40,064 nucleotides of DNA, from contig NZ_JAMFLG010000040.1 in the NCBI RefSeq assembly GCF_023502205.1, positions 1 through 40,064 of the forward strand, written 5' to 3'. The position numbers and the translations under genes were made by a program. This document shows positions 18,569 to 26,260 of the stretch, piece after piece. Under the pieces are notes generated by a model. It saw only the letters and a program-made list of their open reading frames with translations. It had not been told where the DNA came from and ran no database searches. The first letter of the stretch is position 1. Each line of letters begins with the position of its first letter. The DNA comes from Aquiflexum sp. TKW24L (GTDB lineage: Bacteria; Bacteroidota; Bacteroidia; Cytophagales; Cyclobacteriaceae).

Positions 18569-18597
18569 CCACTTTTCCCCACTTTTCTCCACTTTTT
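18569..18597 (-). promoter_or_regulatory. Three MraZ-type operator boxes, 10-bp period
   Basis: On the minus strand AAAAGTGG occurs three times in perfect phase: revcomp positions 18589-18596, 18579-18586 and 18569-18576. They form units GTGGAGAAAA, GTGGGGAAAA and GTGGTGCATG. Known MraZ operators are direct repeats of a TGGGN or AAAGTGG-like core with about one helical turn between copies, placed upstream of mraZ; number, spacing, sequence and position all fit. Confidence 0.8.
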
Positions 18598-18957
18598 CTT
18601 AAAACTATCTAAAAGTTTGATTTATTACAATAAATCTTGAAAATTTTAGGCCTTTTTTTATTTGGAGATCAATGAGTTGAGGAGAATCTCAATCAGAAAA
18701 AAATATCAAAAACAATCCAAAAACATGGTTTTTATTAAGAATGAAATGGGAAATAATCGGGATCAAATTCATTATTTCCATTTCGGGAGAAAAGTGGGGA
18801 GATTTCCCATAGAATTTGGGCTTTTTGGAGGTTTCTGGCGACCTCGGTTTATTTTCAGAAAACTTTTGAACCTTTTGATTAAAAAAATTCTTTACCACAC
18901 AAAACCAGTAGATTTATAGATTTTGTTTTCTTTGCAAAAAAACCACGACCACAAATC
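18598..18957. other. AT-rich intergenic region before the thioredoxin-like lipoprotein
   Basis: About 360 nt without a supportable gene; short frames here (18662-18919 plus, 18689-18898 minus) mirror each other in AT-rich DNA and show no domain. A single plus-strand AAAAGTGGGG (18789-18798) resembles one MraZ box but is isolated. TAGATTTA (18909-18916) and TAGATTTTG (18917-18925) are near-matches to a -7 element for the downstream gene; neither is exact. Confidence 0.5.
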
Positions 18958-20187
18958 ATGAGATTCTTTCAAATTTTTGTCATCACAATTGCCATTGTTT
19001 TCATTTCCTCTTGCTCAAATGAAAAAACAGAAAAACCTGATTTCCGAGGTAGATGGCATGCCGAACTCGATCTCACCGGAGACCTGCTTCCATTTGAAAT
19101 CGGGTTTGTGCAAAAGGGCGAAAACTGGATCATGGAAGCTTACCATGCTGAGGAAATTTTGACCTTTGATGAGGTGGTAGTCACAGGCGATTCTATAAAA
19201 GTAACTATAGGGACTTTTGACTCTGAAATCCGGGCAAAAATCATTGGTAACAAGCTGATAGAAGGGGTTTTTACAAAAAATTATGCAAAAAATTATTTTG
19301 TTCCATTCAAAGCTGAAAAGGAGGAAAAAAACAGGTTTGAAGTGACTGAAAAACCCGCGACCGATTTCTCCGGAAAGTGGAAAACAGATTTTCTCGAGGA
19401 AGATGGCGAAACCTATCCTGCCGTTGGGATTTTCACCCAAAACGGAGATAAAATCACCGGGACATTCCTAACAAAACTCGGAGATTACAGATATCTCGAA
19501 GGCAATGTTTCGGGCAATACTTTTCAGCTTAGCACCTTTGATGGCAACCATTTATTTCTGTTTTCGGGAGAACTTCAGGCTGATGGATCGGTGGCAGGTC
19601 GCTTCCGCAGCGGCCCTAAAGTAAAAGAAACCTTTCAGGCTGTGCGCGATGAAAATTTCGAACTTCCGGATGCTTTTTCCCTCAATTACCTCAAAGATGG
19701 TTATGATACTTTTTCATTCACCTTTCCAGATGTAAATGGAAAAATGGTTTCTCTTGACGACGAAAAATTTAGATATAAAGCGGTATTAGTTCAGATTTTT
19801 GGGACTTGGTGCCCCAATTGCGTTGATGAAACCAAATTTTTAGCTCCATGGTATGAAAAAAACAGAGACAGAGGAGTGGAAATTATCGGGCTGGCATTCG
19901 AAAGTAAACCCGAATTTGAATACGCAAGTGCCCGAGTAAAAAAAACCATCGACAGGCTGAATGCCACTTATACATTCCTGATCGCAGGGGTCAGTGACAA
20001 AGAAAAAGCATCAGAGGCCTTACCTGCTTTGAATGAGGTTTTGGCGTTTCCGACTTTGATTTATATTGACAAAAAAGGGAAAGTCAGAAAAATCCATACA
20101 GGATTTACCGGTCCGGGTACTGGAGATTACTATGACCGCTGGGTTAAGGAACATGAAGCGCTCGTGAGTGAATTGTTGGAGGAGTAA
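18958..20187 (+). CDS. TlpA-like thioredoxin-fold lipoprotein with duplicated N-terminal domain
   Basis: 409 residues. A lipoprotein signal ends in ISSC (Cys19), so it should be exported and lipid-anchored facing the periplasm. Two similar N-terminal domains can be seen, about 28-118 (begins DFRGRWHAEL) and about 136-230 (begins DFSGKWKTDF), probably beta-barrel or lipocalin-like modules arisen by duplication. The C-terminal third (about 252-405) is a TlpA/ResA-type thioredoxin domain with redox centre WCPNC (284-288) and a cis-Pro loop AFPTLIYIDKKG. Expected role: thiol-disulfide exchange in the periplasm, such as reducing cysteines in cytochrome c maturation or other proteins; the partner is unknown. 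The gene is flanked by the dcw promoter region and a toxin-antitoxin pair and appears monocistronic. Confidence 0.88.
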   Translation: MRFFQIFVITIAIVFISSCSNEKTEKPDFRGRWHAELDLTGDLLPFEIGFVQKGENWIMEAYHAEEILTFDEVVVTGDSIKVTIGTFDSEIRAKIIGNKLIEGVFTKNYAKNYFVPFKAEKEEKNRFEVTEKPATDFSGKWKTDFLEEDGETYPAVGIFTQNGDKITGTFLTKLGDYRYLEGNVSGNTFQLSTFDGNHLFLFSGELQADGSVAGRFRSGPKVKETFQAVRDENFELPDAFSLNYLKDGYDTFSFTFPDVNGKMVSLDDEKFRYKAVLVQIFGTWCPNCVDETKFLAPWYEKNRDRGVEIIGLAFESKPEFEYASARVKKTIDRLNATYTFLIAGVSDKEKASEALPALNEVLAFPTLIYIDKKGKVRKIHTGFTGPGTGDYYDRWVKEHEALVSELLEE

Positions 20188-20189
20188 AT

Positions 20190-20212
20190 CAGTAGGCAGA
20201 AGCAGTAGGCAG
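20190..20212. repeat. Short direct repeat after the lipoprotein gene
   Basis: CAGTAGGCAG occurs twice (20190-20199 and 20203-20212), separated by 3 nt, starting just after the stop codon. No hairpin or T-run accompanies it. Probably a short extragenic repeat; no function can be assigned. Confidence 0.5.
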
Positions 20213-20288
20213 TTATCAGAAGCATAAGGAAAAAGATAAGGTTTATTGATTTCATCAGGACCCGATAATTTTGGCCAACCTATACCAA

Positions 20289-20546
20289 CTAATAATGTCC
20301 TCTTAAAGAAAAAATGTAAATTGTGTTCCTTTCAATTGAATAAATTAACCTGTGTTCTCGGGTTATCCTTCTTGACCACTTTCCAGATAATTCATGTTTT
20401 AAAGCTTCCGGTTTTCCAATTCCCTGAAAGGGAGAAATTTGGATAGATTCTACCAAACCCCTGATTTTCTTCAAAATTGACTCATTGTTACTGCCTTTCC
20501 AATATTCCAAGTCTTTTTGGGCCTCAGAGGTTAATTCTATTTCCAT
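20289..20546 (-). CDS. yoeB: YoeB-family mRNA interferase toxin
   Basis: 85-residue RelE-superfamily toxin of the Txe/YoeB group, which cleaves mRNA in the ribosomal A site. The segment PFQGIGKPEALKHELSGKWSRRITREHRLIY is nearly identical in pattern to E. coli YoeB. Catalytic residues are all there: E47, R66 and the C-terminal H84-Y85 (E46, R65, H83, Y84 in E. coli). It should therefore be active. Its ATG lies inside the 3' end of the antitoxin gene (10-nt overlap), the usual antitoxin-first arrangement that couples translation. Confidence 0.94.
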   Translation of the reverse strand: MEIELTSEAQKDLEYWKGSNNESILKKIRGLVESIQISPFQGIGKPEALKHELSGKWSRRITREHRLIYSIERNTIYIFSLRGHY

Positions 20547-20737
20547 ATATCATCAAGGTTTACTTTTTTGGTTTTCCCGGCAAGTATATCCAAATCACCT
20601 TTCTTGATTTTACTCACAAAATCCTTATCATAATCGCTTTCTTTGGTAATGTCATATTCTATCTCCAACCTATCTAGGATTGATTTTAATAAATCCCAAT
20701 CTTCATCATTTTTGATTTTTACAGTTAGCGTCGTCAT
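20537..20737 (-). CDS. Antitoxin partner of YoeB, not YefM-like
   Basis: 66-residue acidic/lysine-rich protein starting MTTLTVKIKNDEDWDLLKSILDRL. Position directly upstream of yoeB, a 10-nt overlap and size make it the cognate antitoxin by context. It lacks the Phd/YefM N-terminal pattern normally paired with YoeB; the N-terminal half looks like a beta strand plus amphipathic helix, and the C-terminal half (about 35-66, KKGDLDILAGKTKKVNLDDIWK) is the likely toxin-wrapping tail. Whether it binds DNA is not visible, but an inverted repeat lies just upstream of the gene. Confidence 0.8.
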   Translation of the reverse strand: MTTLTVKIKNDEDWDLLKSILDRLEIEYDITKESDYDKDFVSKIKKGDLDILAGKTKKVNLDDIWK

Positions 20738-20752
20738 CTTTTTTGCTTTTTG

Positions 20753-20760
20753 CTAATTTA
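20753..20760 (-). promoter_or_regulatory. Weak candidate promoter of the toxin-antitoxin operon
   Basis: TAAATTAG on the minus strand is a partial match to TAnnTTTG. A TTG 20 nt upstream, inside the palindrome at 20780-20790, could serve as the -33 element. The match is imperfect, so this is tentative; the geometry would let a repressor on the palindrome block the promoter. Confidence 0.3.
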
Positions 20761-20777
20761 AGTGGATTCCTTCTTTG

Positions 20778-20827
20778 ATCCAATAATTGGAAAATGCATT
20801 TATATTAATCAGAAGAAATTATTGGAT
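20778..20827. promoter_or_regulatory. Candidate toxin-antitoxin operator, inverted repeat
   Basis: Perfect 11-bp inverted arms ATCCAATAATT (20778-20788) and AATTATTGGAT (20817-20827) are separated by 28 nt. The left arm is itself part of the perfect palindrome CCAATAATTGG (20780-20790). The pair lies 41-90 nt upstream of the antitoxin start. No T-run follows on the minus strand, so a terminator for the preceding polyprenyl synthase gene is less likely than an autoregulatory operator. Confidence 0.5.
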
Positions 20828-20836
20828 GAGAAGTAT

Positions 20837-21811
20837 TTACTTCTTCCGCTCGATGGTGTACCTGACGAGGCCTTCCAAGGAACGCTTGTATTCTGAATCG
20901 GGGAAATCGGTAAGGAGTAGCATGGCTTCCTCAAAATATTTAGTCATGGCTTCATTTGCGTAAGCCAAGCCACCTGACTTCTTTACAAAAGTAATGACTT
21001 CGTTCACAGATTTCTTATCCTCGTTTTTATTGCGGACAAGGTAAATGATTTTCCTTTTGTCCAGCCAAGAGGCGTTGTTGAGCGCATAGATGAGGGGAAG
21101 GGTCATCTTCTTTTCTTTGATGTCAATACCCAAAGGCTTGCCGATCTCATCTTCTCCATAGTCAAAAAGGTCGTCTTTGATCTGAAAAGCCATTCCTATT
21201 TTTTCGCCAAAGGCGCGCATCTTATCAATAATCTCTACCGTAGCCCCGGAAGTAGATGCTCCAACGGCACAACAGGACGCAATCAAGCTTGCAGTTTTTT
21301 GACGGATGATGGTGTAATAAACTTCCTCTGTAATATCCAGTTTCCGTGATTTGGCCATTTGGAGCAATTCGCCTTCTGACATTTCCCGAACAGCGTTGGA
21401 TACGATTTTGAGCAAATCAAAATCTCCGTTGTCCACGCTAAGCAACAGGCCTCTTGAAAGCAAATAGTCCCCAACAAGAACAGCTATTTTGTTTTTCCAC
21501 AGGGCATTGATAGAAAAAAATCCCCTCCGGTAATTGGAATCATCCACCACATCGTCATGCACAAGTGTAGCGGTATGTAAAAGTTCAATCAAGGCTGCTC
21601 CCCTATACGTGGATTCAGATATCCCACCAGTCAAACCCGCAGTTAAAAACACGAACATGGGCCGCATCTGCTTGCCCTTTCGTCTGACGATGTAATTTGT
21701 GATATGATCGAGAAGTTTGACCTTACTTTTCATAAAGTCACGGAATTTGGTTTCAAATTCCTCCATCTCTGTGGCGATAGGTGCTTGAATCTGTTTGAGG
21801 TCAGGCTTCAT
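20837..21811 (-). CDS. Polyprenyl diphosphate synthase (trans, long-chain type)
   Basis: About 324 residues from ATG 21811 (a longer in-frame start at 21829 adds six residues; the family commonly begins with a short Met-x-x-LKQI-API segment, so the shorter form is preferred). Numbered from the longer start, the first Asp-rich motif DDVVD is at 92-96 and the second DDLFD at 219-223, both binding Mg-diphosphate; KGKQMRP (51-57) is the conserved IPP-binding region. It condenses isopentenyl diphosphate onto an allylic primer; bulky residue patterns cannot tell chain length with certainty, but all-trans octaprenyl-type for menaquinone side chains is most likely in this phylum. Divergent from the plsB-like gene. 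Confidence 0.93.
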   Translation of the reverse strand: MKPDLKQIQAPIATEMEEFETKFRDFMKSKVKLLDHITNYIVRRKGKQMRPMFVFLTAGLTGGISESTYRGAALIELLHTATLVHDDVVDDSNYRRGFFSINALWKNKIAVLVGDYLLSRGLLLSVDNGDFDLLKIVSNAVREMSEGELLQMAKSRKLDITEEVYYTIIRQKTASLIASCCAVGASTSGATVEIIDKMRAFGEKIGMAFQIKDDLFDYGEDEIGKPLGIDIKEKKMTLPLIYALNNASWLDKRKIIYLVRNKNEDKKSVNEVITFVKKSGGLAYANEAMTKYFEEAMLLLTDFPDSEYKRSLEGLVRYTIERKK

Positions 21812-21991
21812 AAAACAATGCTGCTGCAATAATACAATGGATTCTTAGCAGCACAAAACCCATTGTGAAATATTACCATTCAAACTCCCCTGTATCCAAA
21901 ACGTTTTCAAAAATGAATCTTTTAATTTTTCAAGCTACAATATGGATTTTTAAACCCCAAAAACTGCATGTCTCAACATGATGATTTTTGT

Positions 21992-21999
21992 TATCTTTG
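21992..21999 (+). promoter_or_regulatory. Candidate promoter -7 element for the plsB-gpsA pair
   Basis: TATCTTTG matches TAnnTTTG exactly and lies 28 nt before the TTG start codon at 22027, giving a leader of about 20 nt. No convincing TTTG -33 element is present at the usual distance. A 10-bp palindrome AAAACGTTTT at 21898-21907 lies farther upstream in the same divergent region. Confidence 0.55.
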
Positions 22000-22026
22000 C
22001 TATTCATCCAATAAAAAGGATAACAC

Positions 22027-23724
22027 TTGGCTGACACTTATATCAAACATCAATACGGACCTATCCTTCCCAAAAAGGATGAATGGCCTGTCGTTAAACT
22101 CAGCAAAAACCGGAAGGAATTTATCAGGAAAGTGGCAGATGCCAGCAAGAAATCCGTATTGGAAATGACCTCCGGAAATATGGATTTACTCAGGGAGGAG
22201 TTGGAAACAACCCTCTATCGTGAAAAACTGAGGATAAAACAAAATCCATGGGCAGTTGACCCGGACGATGAAAGGGAATTTTGGGGAAAGGTAAAATCAA
22301 GTCTTGTACACCTTAGTGCAGATAGCAGTCTTACCAAAACCCAAAAGAAGAAAAAATACCTTGAAATCCTAGATGATATCACCATGCGGTATTCGGAGGA
22401 AATCGCCAGTAACTTTATCCATTCCCACTATAAAGTGACCCGGAGGATGGTCACTTTCGGGTTTTCAAGGTTACTCAATGCCGCAAGGGTAAAAGGTTTC
22501 AAATCTATTTTCAGCAACCAATTCAGCCTTCAGGACAAAATCCAGATTGTAGGAGAGACGGATCAGATCCGTGAACTTGCCTCCAAAGGAACGATTGTGA
22601 TGGTTCCAACCCATTTTTCCAACCTAGACAGTATTTTGATTGGATGGATTATATCCGTATTGGGTTTACCGCCCTTCATCTATGGAGCAGGATTGAACCT
22701 GTTTAACATCAGTATTTTTGCATACTTTATGAATGCCCTTGGTGCTTATAAAGTCGACAGGAGGAAGAAAAACCTCATTTACCTTGAAACCCTAAAGACA
22801 TATTCTTCCGAAGCCTTGCAGTTTGGAGTACACAGCCTTTTCTTTCCGGGTGGTACCCGGTCCCGAAGCGGGATGATAGAGAAAAAACTCAAACTTGGTC
22901 TTCTAAGTACAGCCGTCGAAGCTCAAAGAGCAAATTTCGAAAGAGGAGAGGATGATGTCAGCGGAAAGATTTTCATTGTCCCTGTCACGATCAATTACCA
23001 CTTCGTCCTAGAAGGACCAAGTTTGATTCAGGAGCATCTTACATTGACAGGGCAAGAGCGCTATTACAAAGAGTCCGATGAGTTTTCCACTTCCTACAAA
23101 ATCTCCAAATTTCTCGTCAAGTTCTTTACCAAAGGTTCGGATATCTCTGTTTCAATTGGGAAGGCTTTGGATGTATTGGGCAACTATGTCGACAATGAGG
23201 GAAACAGCATTGACAGAAATGGAAGAAAAATAGACACGAAAGATTATTTTTTATATAATGGAATAGTTACCGTAGATGCCCAAAGGGAGGAAGAGTACAC
23301 CTACCATTTGGGGAAGCGGATAGTTGAGGAATTCCATAAAATCAACCGGGTTTTCAGTTCCCATCTGGTGGCTTTTACAGCGTTTCAGATGATCAAAAGA
23401 GAAAACAAAAAGATGGACCTATACAATCTCCTCCGGCTACCGGAAGAGGATGTAGTGCTCATTTACAATGAATTCAAAGAAGAGTGCCAAAAAGTATTGG
23501 ACAAAATCAAGGAACTTGAGGCCGAATCCAAAGTCCAGATTGCTCCTCACATGAAAAATGATATTGATAGTATTATCGATCATGGATTGGCCAATGTCGG
23601 GATGTACCATGCCAAGAGACCCCTTGTTAAAAACAGCATAGGAAACATTGAAACTCAGGATTTGAGCCTACTATTTTATTACCATAACAGACTTTACGGA
23701 TATGACCTCGAAAAACTTTTCTAA
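22027..23724 (+). CDS. PlsB-like glycerol-3-phosphate acyltransferase
   Basis: 565 residues, TTG start (no nearby ATG in frame). Acyltransferase block I HFSNLD (HX4D, H196-D201), block II GAYKVDRRKK (239-248), block III FFPGGTRSRSG (272-282, the GG-x-RSR-(S/T)G form of PlsB rather than the FPEGTRS of PlsC), and block IV VPVTINYHFVLEG. A helical N-terminal region (1-185) and C-terminal region (about 380-565) flank the catalytic domain, as in PlsB/DHAPAT-type enzymes. Predicted to acylate glycerol-3-phosphate at sn-1, the first committed step of phospholipid synthesis. The downstream gpsA overlaps it by 23 nt and would supply its substrate. Confidence 0.87.
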   Translation: MADTYIKHQYGPILPKKDEWPVVKLSKNRKEFIRKVADASKKSVLEMTSGNMDLLREELETTLYREKLRIKQNPWAVDPDDEREFWGKVKSSLVHLSADSSLTKTQKKKKYLEILDDITMRYSEEIASNFIHSHYKVTRRMVTFGFSRLLNAARVKGFKSIFSNQFSLQDKIQIVGETDQIRELASKGTIVMVPTHFSNLDSILIGWIISVLGLPPFIYGAGLNLFNISIFAYFMNALGAYKVDRRKKNLIYLETLKTYSSEALQFGVHSLFFPGGTRSRSGMIEKKLKLGLLSTAVEAQRANFERGEDDVSGKIFIVPVTINYHFVLEGPSLIQEHLTLTGQERYYKESDEFSTSYKISKFLVKFFTKGSDISVSIGKALDVLGNYVDNEGNSIDRNGRKIDTKDYFLYNGIVTVDAQREEEYTYHLGKRIVEEFHKINRVFSSHLVAFTAFQMIKRENKKMDLYNLLRLPEEDVVLIYNEFKEECQKVLDKIKELEAESKVQIAPHMKNDIDSIIDHGLANVGMYHAKRPLVKNSIGNIETQDLSLLFYYHNRLYGYDLEKLF

Positions 23725-24760
23725 AGAAAAATCAGTCGGAGTCGTAGGCATGGGCAGCTTTGGTACTGCCATAGCGAATATCCTGGCCGAGAAAAGTAAA
23801 GTAATCGCCTACGTCAGAAGGTCAGAAGTAGTAGACGAAATTAACCAAAAACACACAGTAGACGGTGTTGAGATCAACCCAGAAATCTTCGGAACCCAAG
23901 ATCCTGAATATTTGTGCAAATCCTGTAACACGATTTTTTTTATGGTTCCTTCCTCTGCCTTTCAGGAAGTTATCCGCTCATTTTCCCCATATCTATATCC
24001 CTATCACTTGATCATCCATGGCACAAAAGGCCTTTGTTTGAACTTACCAATAGGAAAAACGCTAGAGGAAATGGGAAAAATAAGCAGGGAAAATATCCTG
24101 ACCATGAGTGAGGTCATCATGAAAGAAACTGTCGTAGTGCGGGTAGGATGCCTTGCGGGACCCAATTTGGCACGTGAACTTTATCTCGGTCAGCCGGCTG
24201 CTACAGTGGTGGCGAGTAAATACAACGAAGTAATATTAGAAGGTCAGCGATTACTTCGGACTGACAAATTCCAAGTTTACGGCAATTCTGACATCGTTGG
24301 AGTCGAGCTGAGCGGCGTACTCAAAAACATAATCGCCATAGCTGCCGGAGCCTTGGCAGGAATGGGATTGGGAGAAAATGCAAAAGGGCTGCTGATTTCA
24401 AGGGGGATGGTGGAGCTTGTCTATCTTGGAAATGCACTCGGGGGAAGTCTGAAATCTTTCATAGGTTTGGCAGGAATCGGTGATCTTGTAGCCACCTGCA
24501 ACTCCACCCTTTCAAGAAACTATACTGTCGGATTCAGATTGGCACAGGGAGAAAAACTCGTCGATATCCTCAATACCATGGAGGAAGTAGCTGAAGGTGT
24601 CAATACTATCAAACTCATTAAAGCCTTTGTGGAAGGCACTGGAATGAGGGCTCCCATCACGGAAAATCTCTATAAGGTCCTTTTTGAAGATCTTAAAATT
24701 GAGGAAGCCCTTCAGTACTTAATGAAGTATCCTTTTAGTGTGGATGTGGATTTTTTGTAG
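23702..24760 (+). CDS. gpsA: Glycerol-3-phosphate dehydrogenase (NAD(P)+) GpsA
   Basis: 352 residues. N-terminal dinucleotide-binding loop GVVGMGSFGTAIA (about 13-25), the C-terminal substrate domain with VELSGVLKNIIAIAAGALAGMGLG carrying the catalytic Lys, and LAGIGDLVATC(N)ST, all typical of GpsA. It reduces dihydroxyacetone phosphate to sn-glycerol-3-phosphate for lipid synthesis. Its ATG lies inside the 3' end of the acyltransferase gene in a different frame (23-nt overlap), so the two are very probably co-translated. Slightly longer than the usual roughly 330 residues. Confidence 0.95.
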   Translation: MTSKNFSKEKSVGVVGMGSFGTAIANILAEKSKVIAYVRRSEVVDEINQKHTVDGVEINPEIFGTQDPEYLCKSCNTIFFMVPSSAFQEVIRSFSPYLYPYHLIIHGTKGLCLNLPIGKTLEEMGKISRENILTMSEVIMKETVVVRVGCLAGPNLARELYLGQPAATVVASKYNEVILEGQRLLRTDKFQVYGNSDIVGVELSGVLKNIIAIAAGALAGMGLGENAKGLLISRGMVELVYLGNALGGSLKSFIGLAGIGDLVATCNSTLSRNYTVGFRLAQGEKLVDILNTMEEVAEGVNTIKLIKAFVEGTGMRAPITENLYKVLFEDLKIEEALQYLMKYPFSVDVDFL

Positions 24761-24767
24761 GGAATGG

Positions 24768-24840
24768 TTGTTTGTTTATTTGGTTAAGGGTTATTTGGTT
24801 AAGAGGTTATTTGATTAATTGTTTATTTGTTTATTTGTAG
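24768..24840. repeat. Degenerate 15-16-bp tandem repeat after gpsA
   Basis: About four to five units of the form (G)GTT(T/A)ATTTG(G/A)TTAAG follow each other directly after the gpsA stop codon: GTTTATTTGGTTAAG, GGTTATTTGGTTAAGA, GGTTATTTGATTAATT and GTTTATTTGTTTATTT can be read in order. Purely T/G/A-rich with almost no C. It fills most of the 127-nt spacer before the permease gene. No hairpin terminator is visible. Confidence 0.65.
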
Positions 24841-24887
24841 AGTTGGATTGATAGAAGATTAGGATAGCAGATAACCACAAAAATACA

Positions 24888-26174
24888 TTGACAAATTCAC
24901 CCACAAAACTTAAACGCGGCATACAACGATGGGACTTGGTTTTCTTGATCATCAACTCGGTGATAGGGGCCGGGATTTTTGCCTTGCCTGCCAAGGTTTT
25001 TGCTTTATCAGGAGTCTATTCCATTTTGGCTTTTGTGGTTTGTGCCTTGGTGATGGCTGTTTTGATTTTGGTCTTTGCTGAAGTCAGTTCGCGCTTTGAG
25101 CAGACCGGTGGTCCGTACCTGTATGTCCATACTGCTTTTGGGCCGATCCCGGCATTTATTATCGGTTGGCTACTGATGCTTACGAGACTGTTTAGCTATG
25201 CAACGCTGATCAACTTGATGGTCTTATACCTTTCATTTTTTTCTGAAACCTTCAACCAACCTGAAGTCAGAATCACCATCATCATCCTCATCACAGCCTT
25301 GATTGCATATTTTAATTGGATAGGTGTAAAAAATACTGCAAGGGTCAGCAATGTTTTGACCGTAGCAAAACTTTTTCCTTTGGCTGTGTTCATCATTGTA
25401 GGTTTATTTTATATTGATTTTGACATGATGAAAGGTCAGCCTGTTCCCACTTTGAAGGACTTTTCAGCCTCTACCTTATTGTTGGTTTTTGCTTTCGGAG
25501 GGTTTGAAGCTGGATTGGTCAATAGCGGAGAGATTGTCAATCCAAGAAAAAACCTTCCTTTTGGATTGTTGACAGCAGCAGCGGTCATCGCTGGATTTTA
25601 TATATTGATCCAGATCGTTTCTATCGGGACACTTCCTGATTTGGCAACTTCCGAAAAACCACTTGCAGATGCCGCTTCGGTTTTCATGGGATGGTACGGA
25701 GGTCTGTTTATCACCATTGGGGCTGTCATATCGATTATGGGAACGCTGAATGTGCAGATTCTGAGCGGGTCAAGGTTGCCTTTTGCACTTAGTGAAGAAG
25801 ATCAATTGCCAAAGTTGTTTGGCAAAATCCATCCACGCTTTGCTACACCATATATCTCAATTCTCTTCTTCTCAGCACTTGTTGCATTTGTGGCAATATT
25901 CTGGGGATTTATGAGTTCGCTGGCTGTTTCGGTGATTTCAAGGCTGATCTTATATGCTTTGGTCTGTGCCTCATTGATCAAACTTAGGAAAACCAAACCT
26001 GACGGAGACTTCTTCAAAATACCATTCGGAAACTACTTCGCCTTGGCCGGAATAGGAGCCACGCTATGGTTGCTTTCAGGTACCAAATCCCAAGAAATTT
26101 GGGATACTTTTCTTTGGACATCTGTGGGATTGGTGATTTTTGGAATCCATTCATTTGCCAAAAAATATTTCTAG
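24888..26174 (+). CDS. APC-superfamily amino acid permease
   Basis: 428 residues, TTG start, around 12 hydrophobic segments covering nearly the whole length. The first helix contains the substrate-site glycine motif NSVIGAGIFALP (about 18-29), characteristic of amino acid-polyamine-organocation transporters; TM6 region FAFGGFEAG (about 202-210) is the second unwound helix motif. Expected to move an amino acid or related amine across the inner membrane by proton symport or exchange; the substrate cannot be told from sequence. A roughly 130-nt spacer with repeats separates it from gpsA, so it is probably transcribed independently. Confidence 0.9.
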   Translation: MTNSPTKLKRGIQRWDLVFLIINSVIGAGIFALPAKVFALSGVYSILAFVVCALVMAVLILVFAEVSSRFEQTGGPYLYVHTAFGPIPAFIIGWLLMLTRLFSYATLINLMVLYLSFFSETFNQPEVRITIIILITALIAYFNWIGVKNTARVSNVLTVAKLFPLAVFIIVGLFYIDFDMMKGQPVPTLKDFSASTLLLVFAFGGFEAGLVNSGEIVNPRKNLPFGLLTAAAVIAGFYILIQIVSIGTLPDLATSEKPLADAASVFMGWYGGLFITIGAVISIMGTLNVQILSGSRLPFALSEEDQLPKLFGKIHPRFATPYISILFFSALVAFVAIFWGFMSSLAVSVISRLILYALVCASLIKLRKTKPDGDFFKIPFGNYFALAGIGATLWLLSGTKSQEIWDTFLWTSVGLVIFGIHSFAKKYF

Positions 26175-26260
26175 ATAATACCAGATTATTCATACTGAGT
26201 TCATTTAATTTCATTTTACATTTAAGATATTTGTTTTTTAACCATAACCTACCCAAACAA

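Noticed and set aside
18789-18798. Single AAAAGTGGGG on the plus strand as another MraZ site
   Set aside because: Isolated copy without 10-bp-spaced neighbours.
18662-18919. 85-codon plus frame and 69-codon minus frame facing each other
   Set aside because: Mirror-image frames in AT-rich DNA before the lipoprotein gene; no recognisable protein features.
20778-20827. Inverted repeat read as a terminator of the polyprenyl synthase gene
   Set aside because: 28-nt loop and no T-run on the minus strand; an operator for the downstream toxin-antitoxin genes explains it better.
21898-21907. Palindrome AAAACGTTTT in the polyprenyl synthase/plsB divergent region
   Set aside because: Short and low-complexity; no second copy and no regulator gene nearby.
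26066-26260. Extended N-terminus for the barrel-like protein starting inside the permease gene
   Set aside because: ATG 26261 is followed directly by a textbook signal peptide; the upstream extension overlaps the permease coding region by about 110 nt in another frame.
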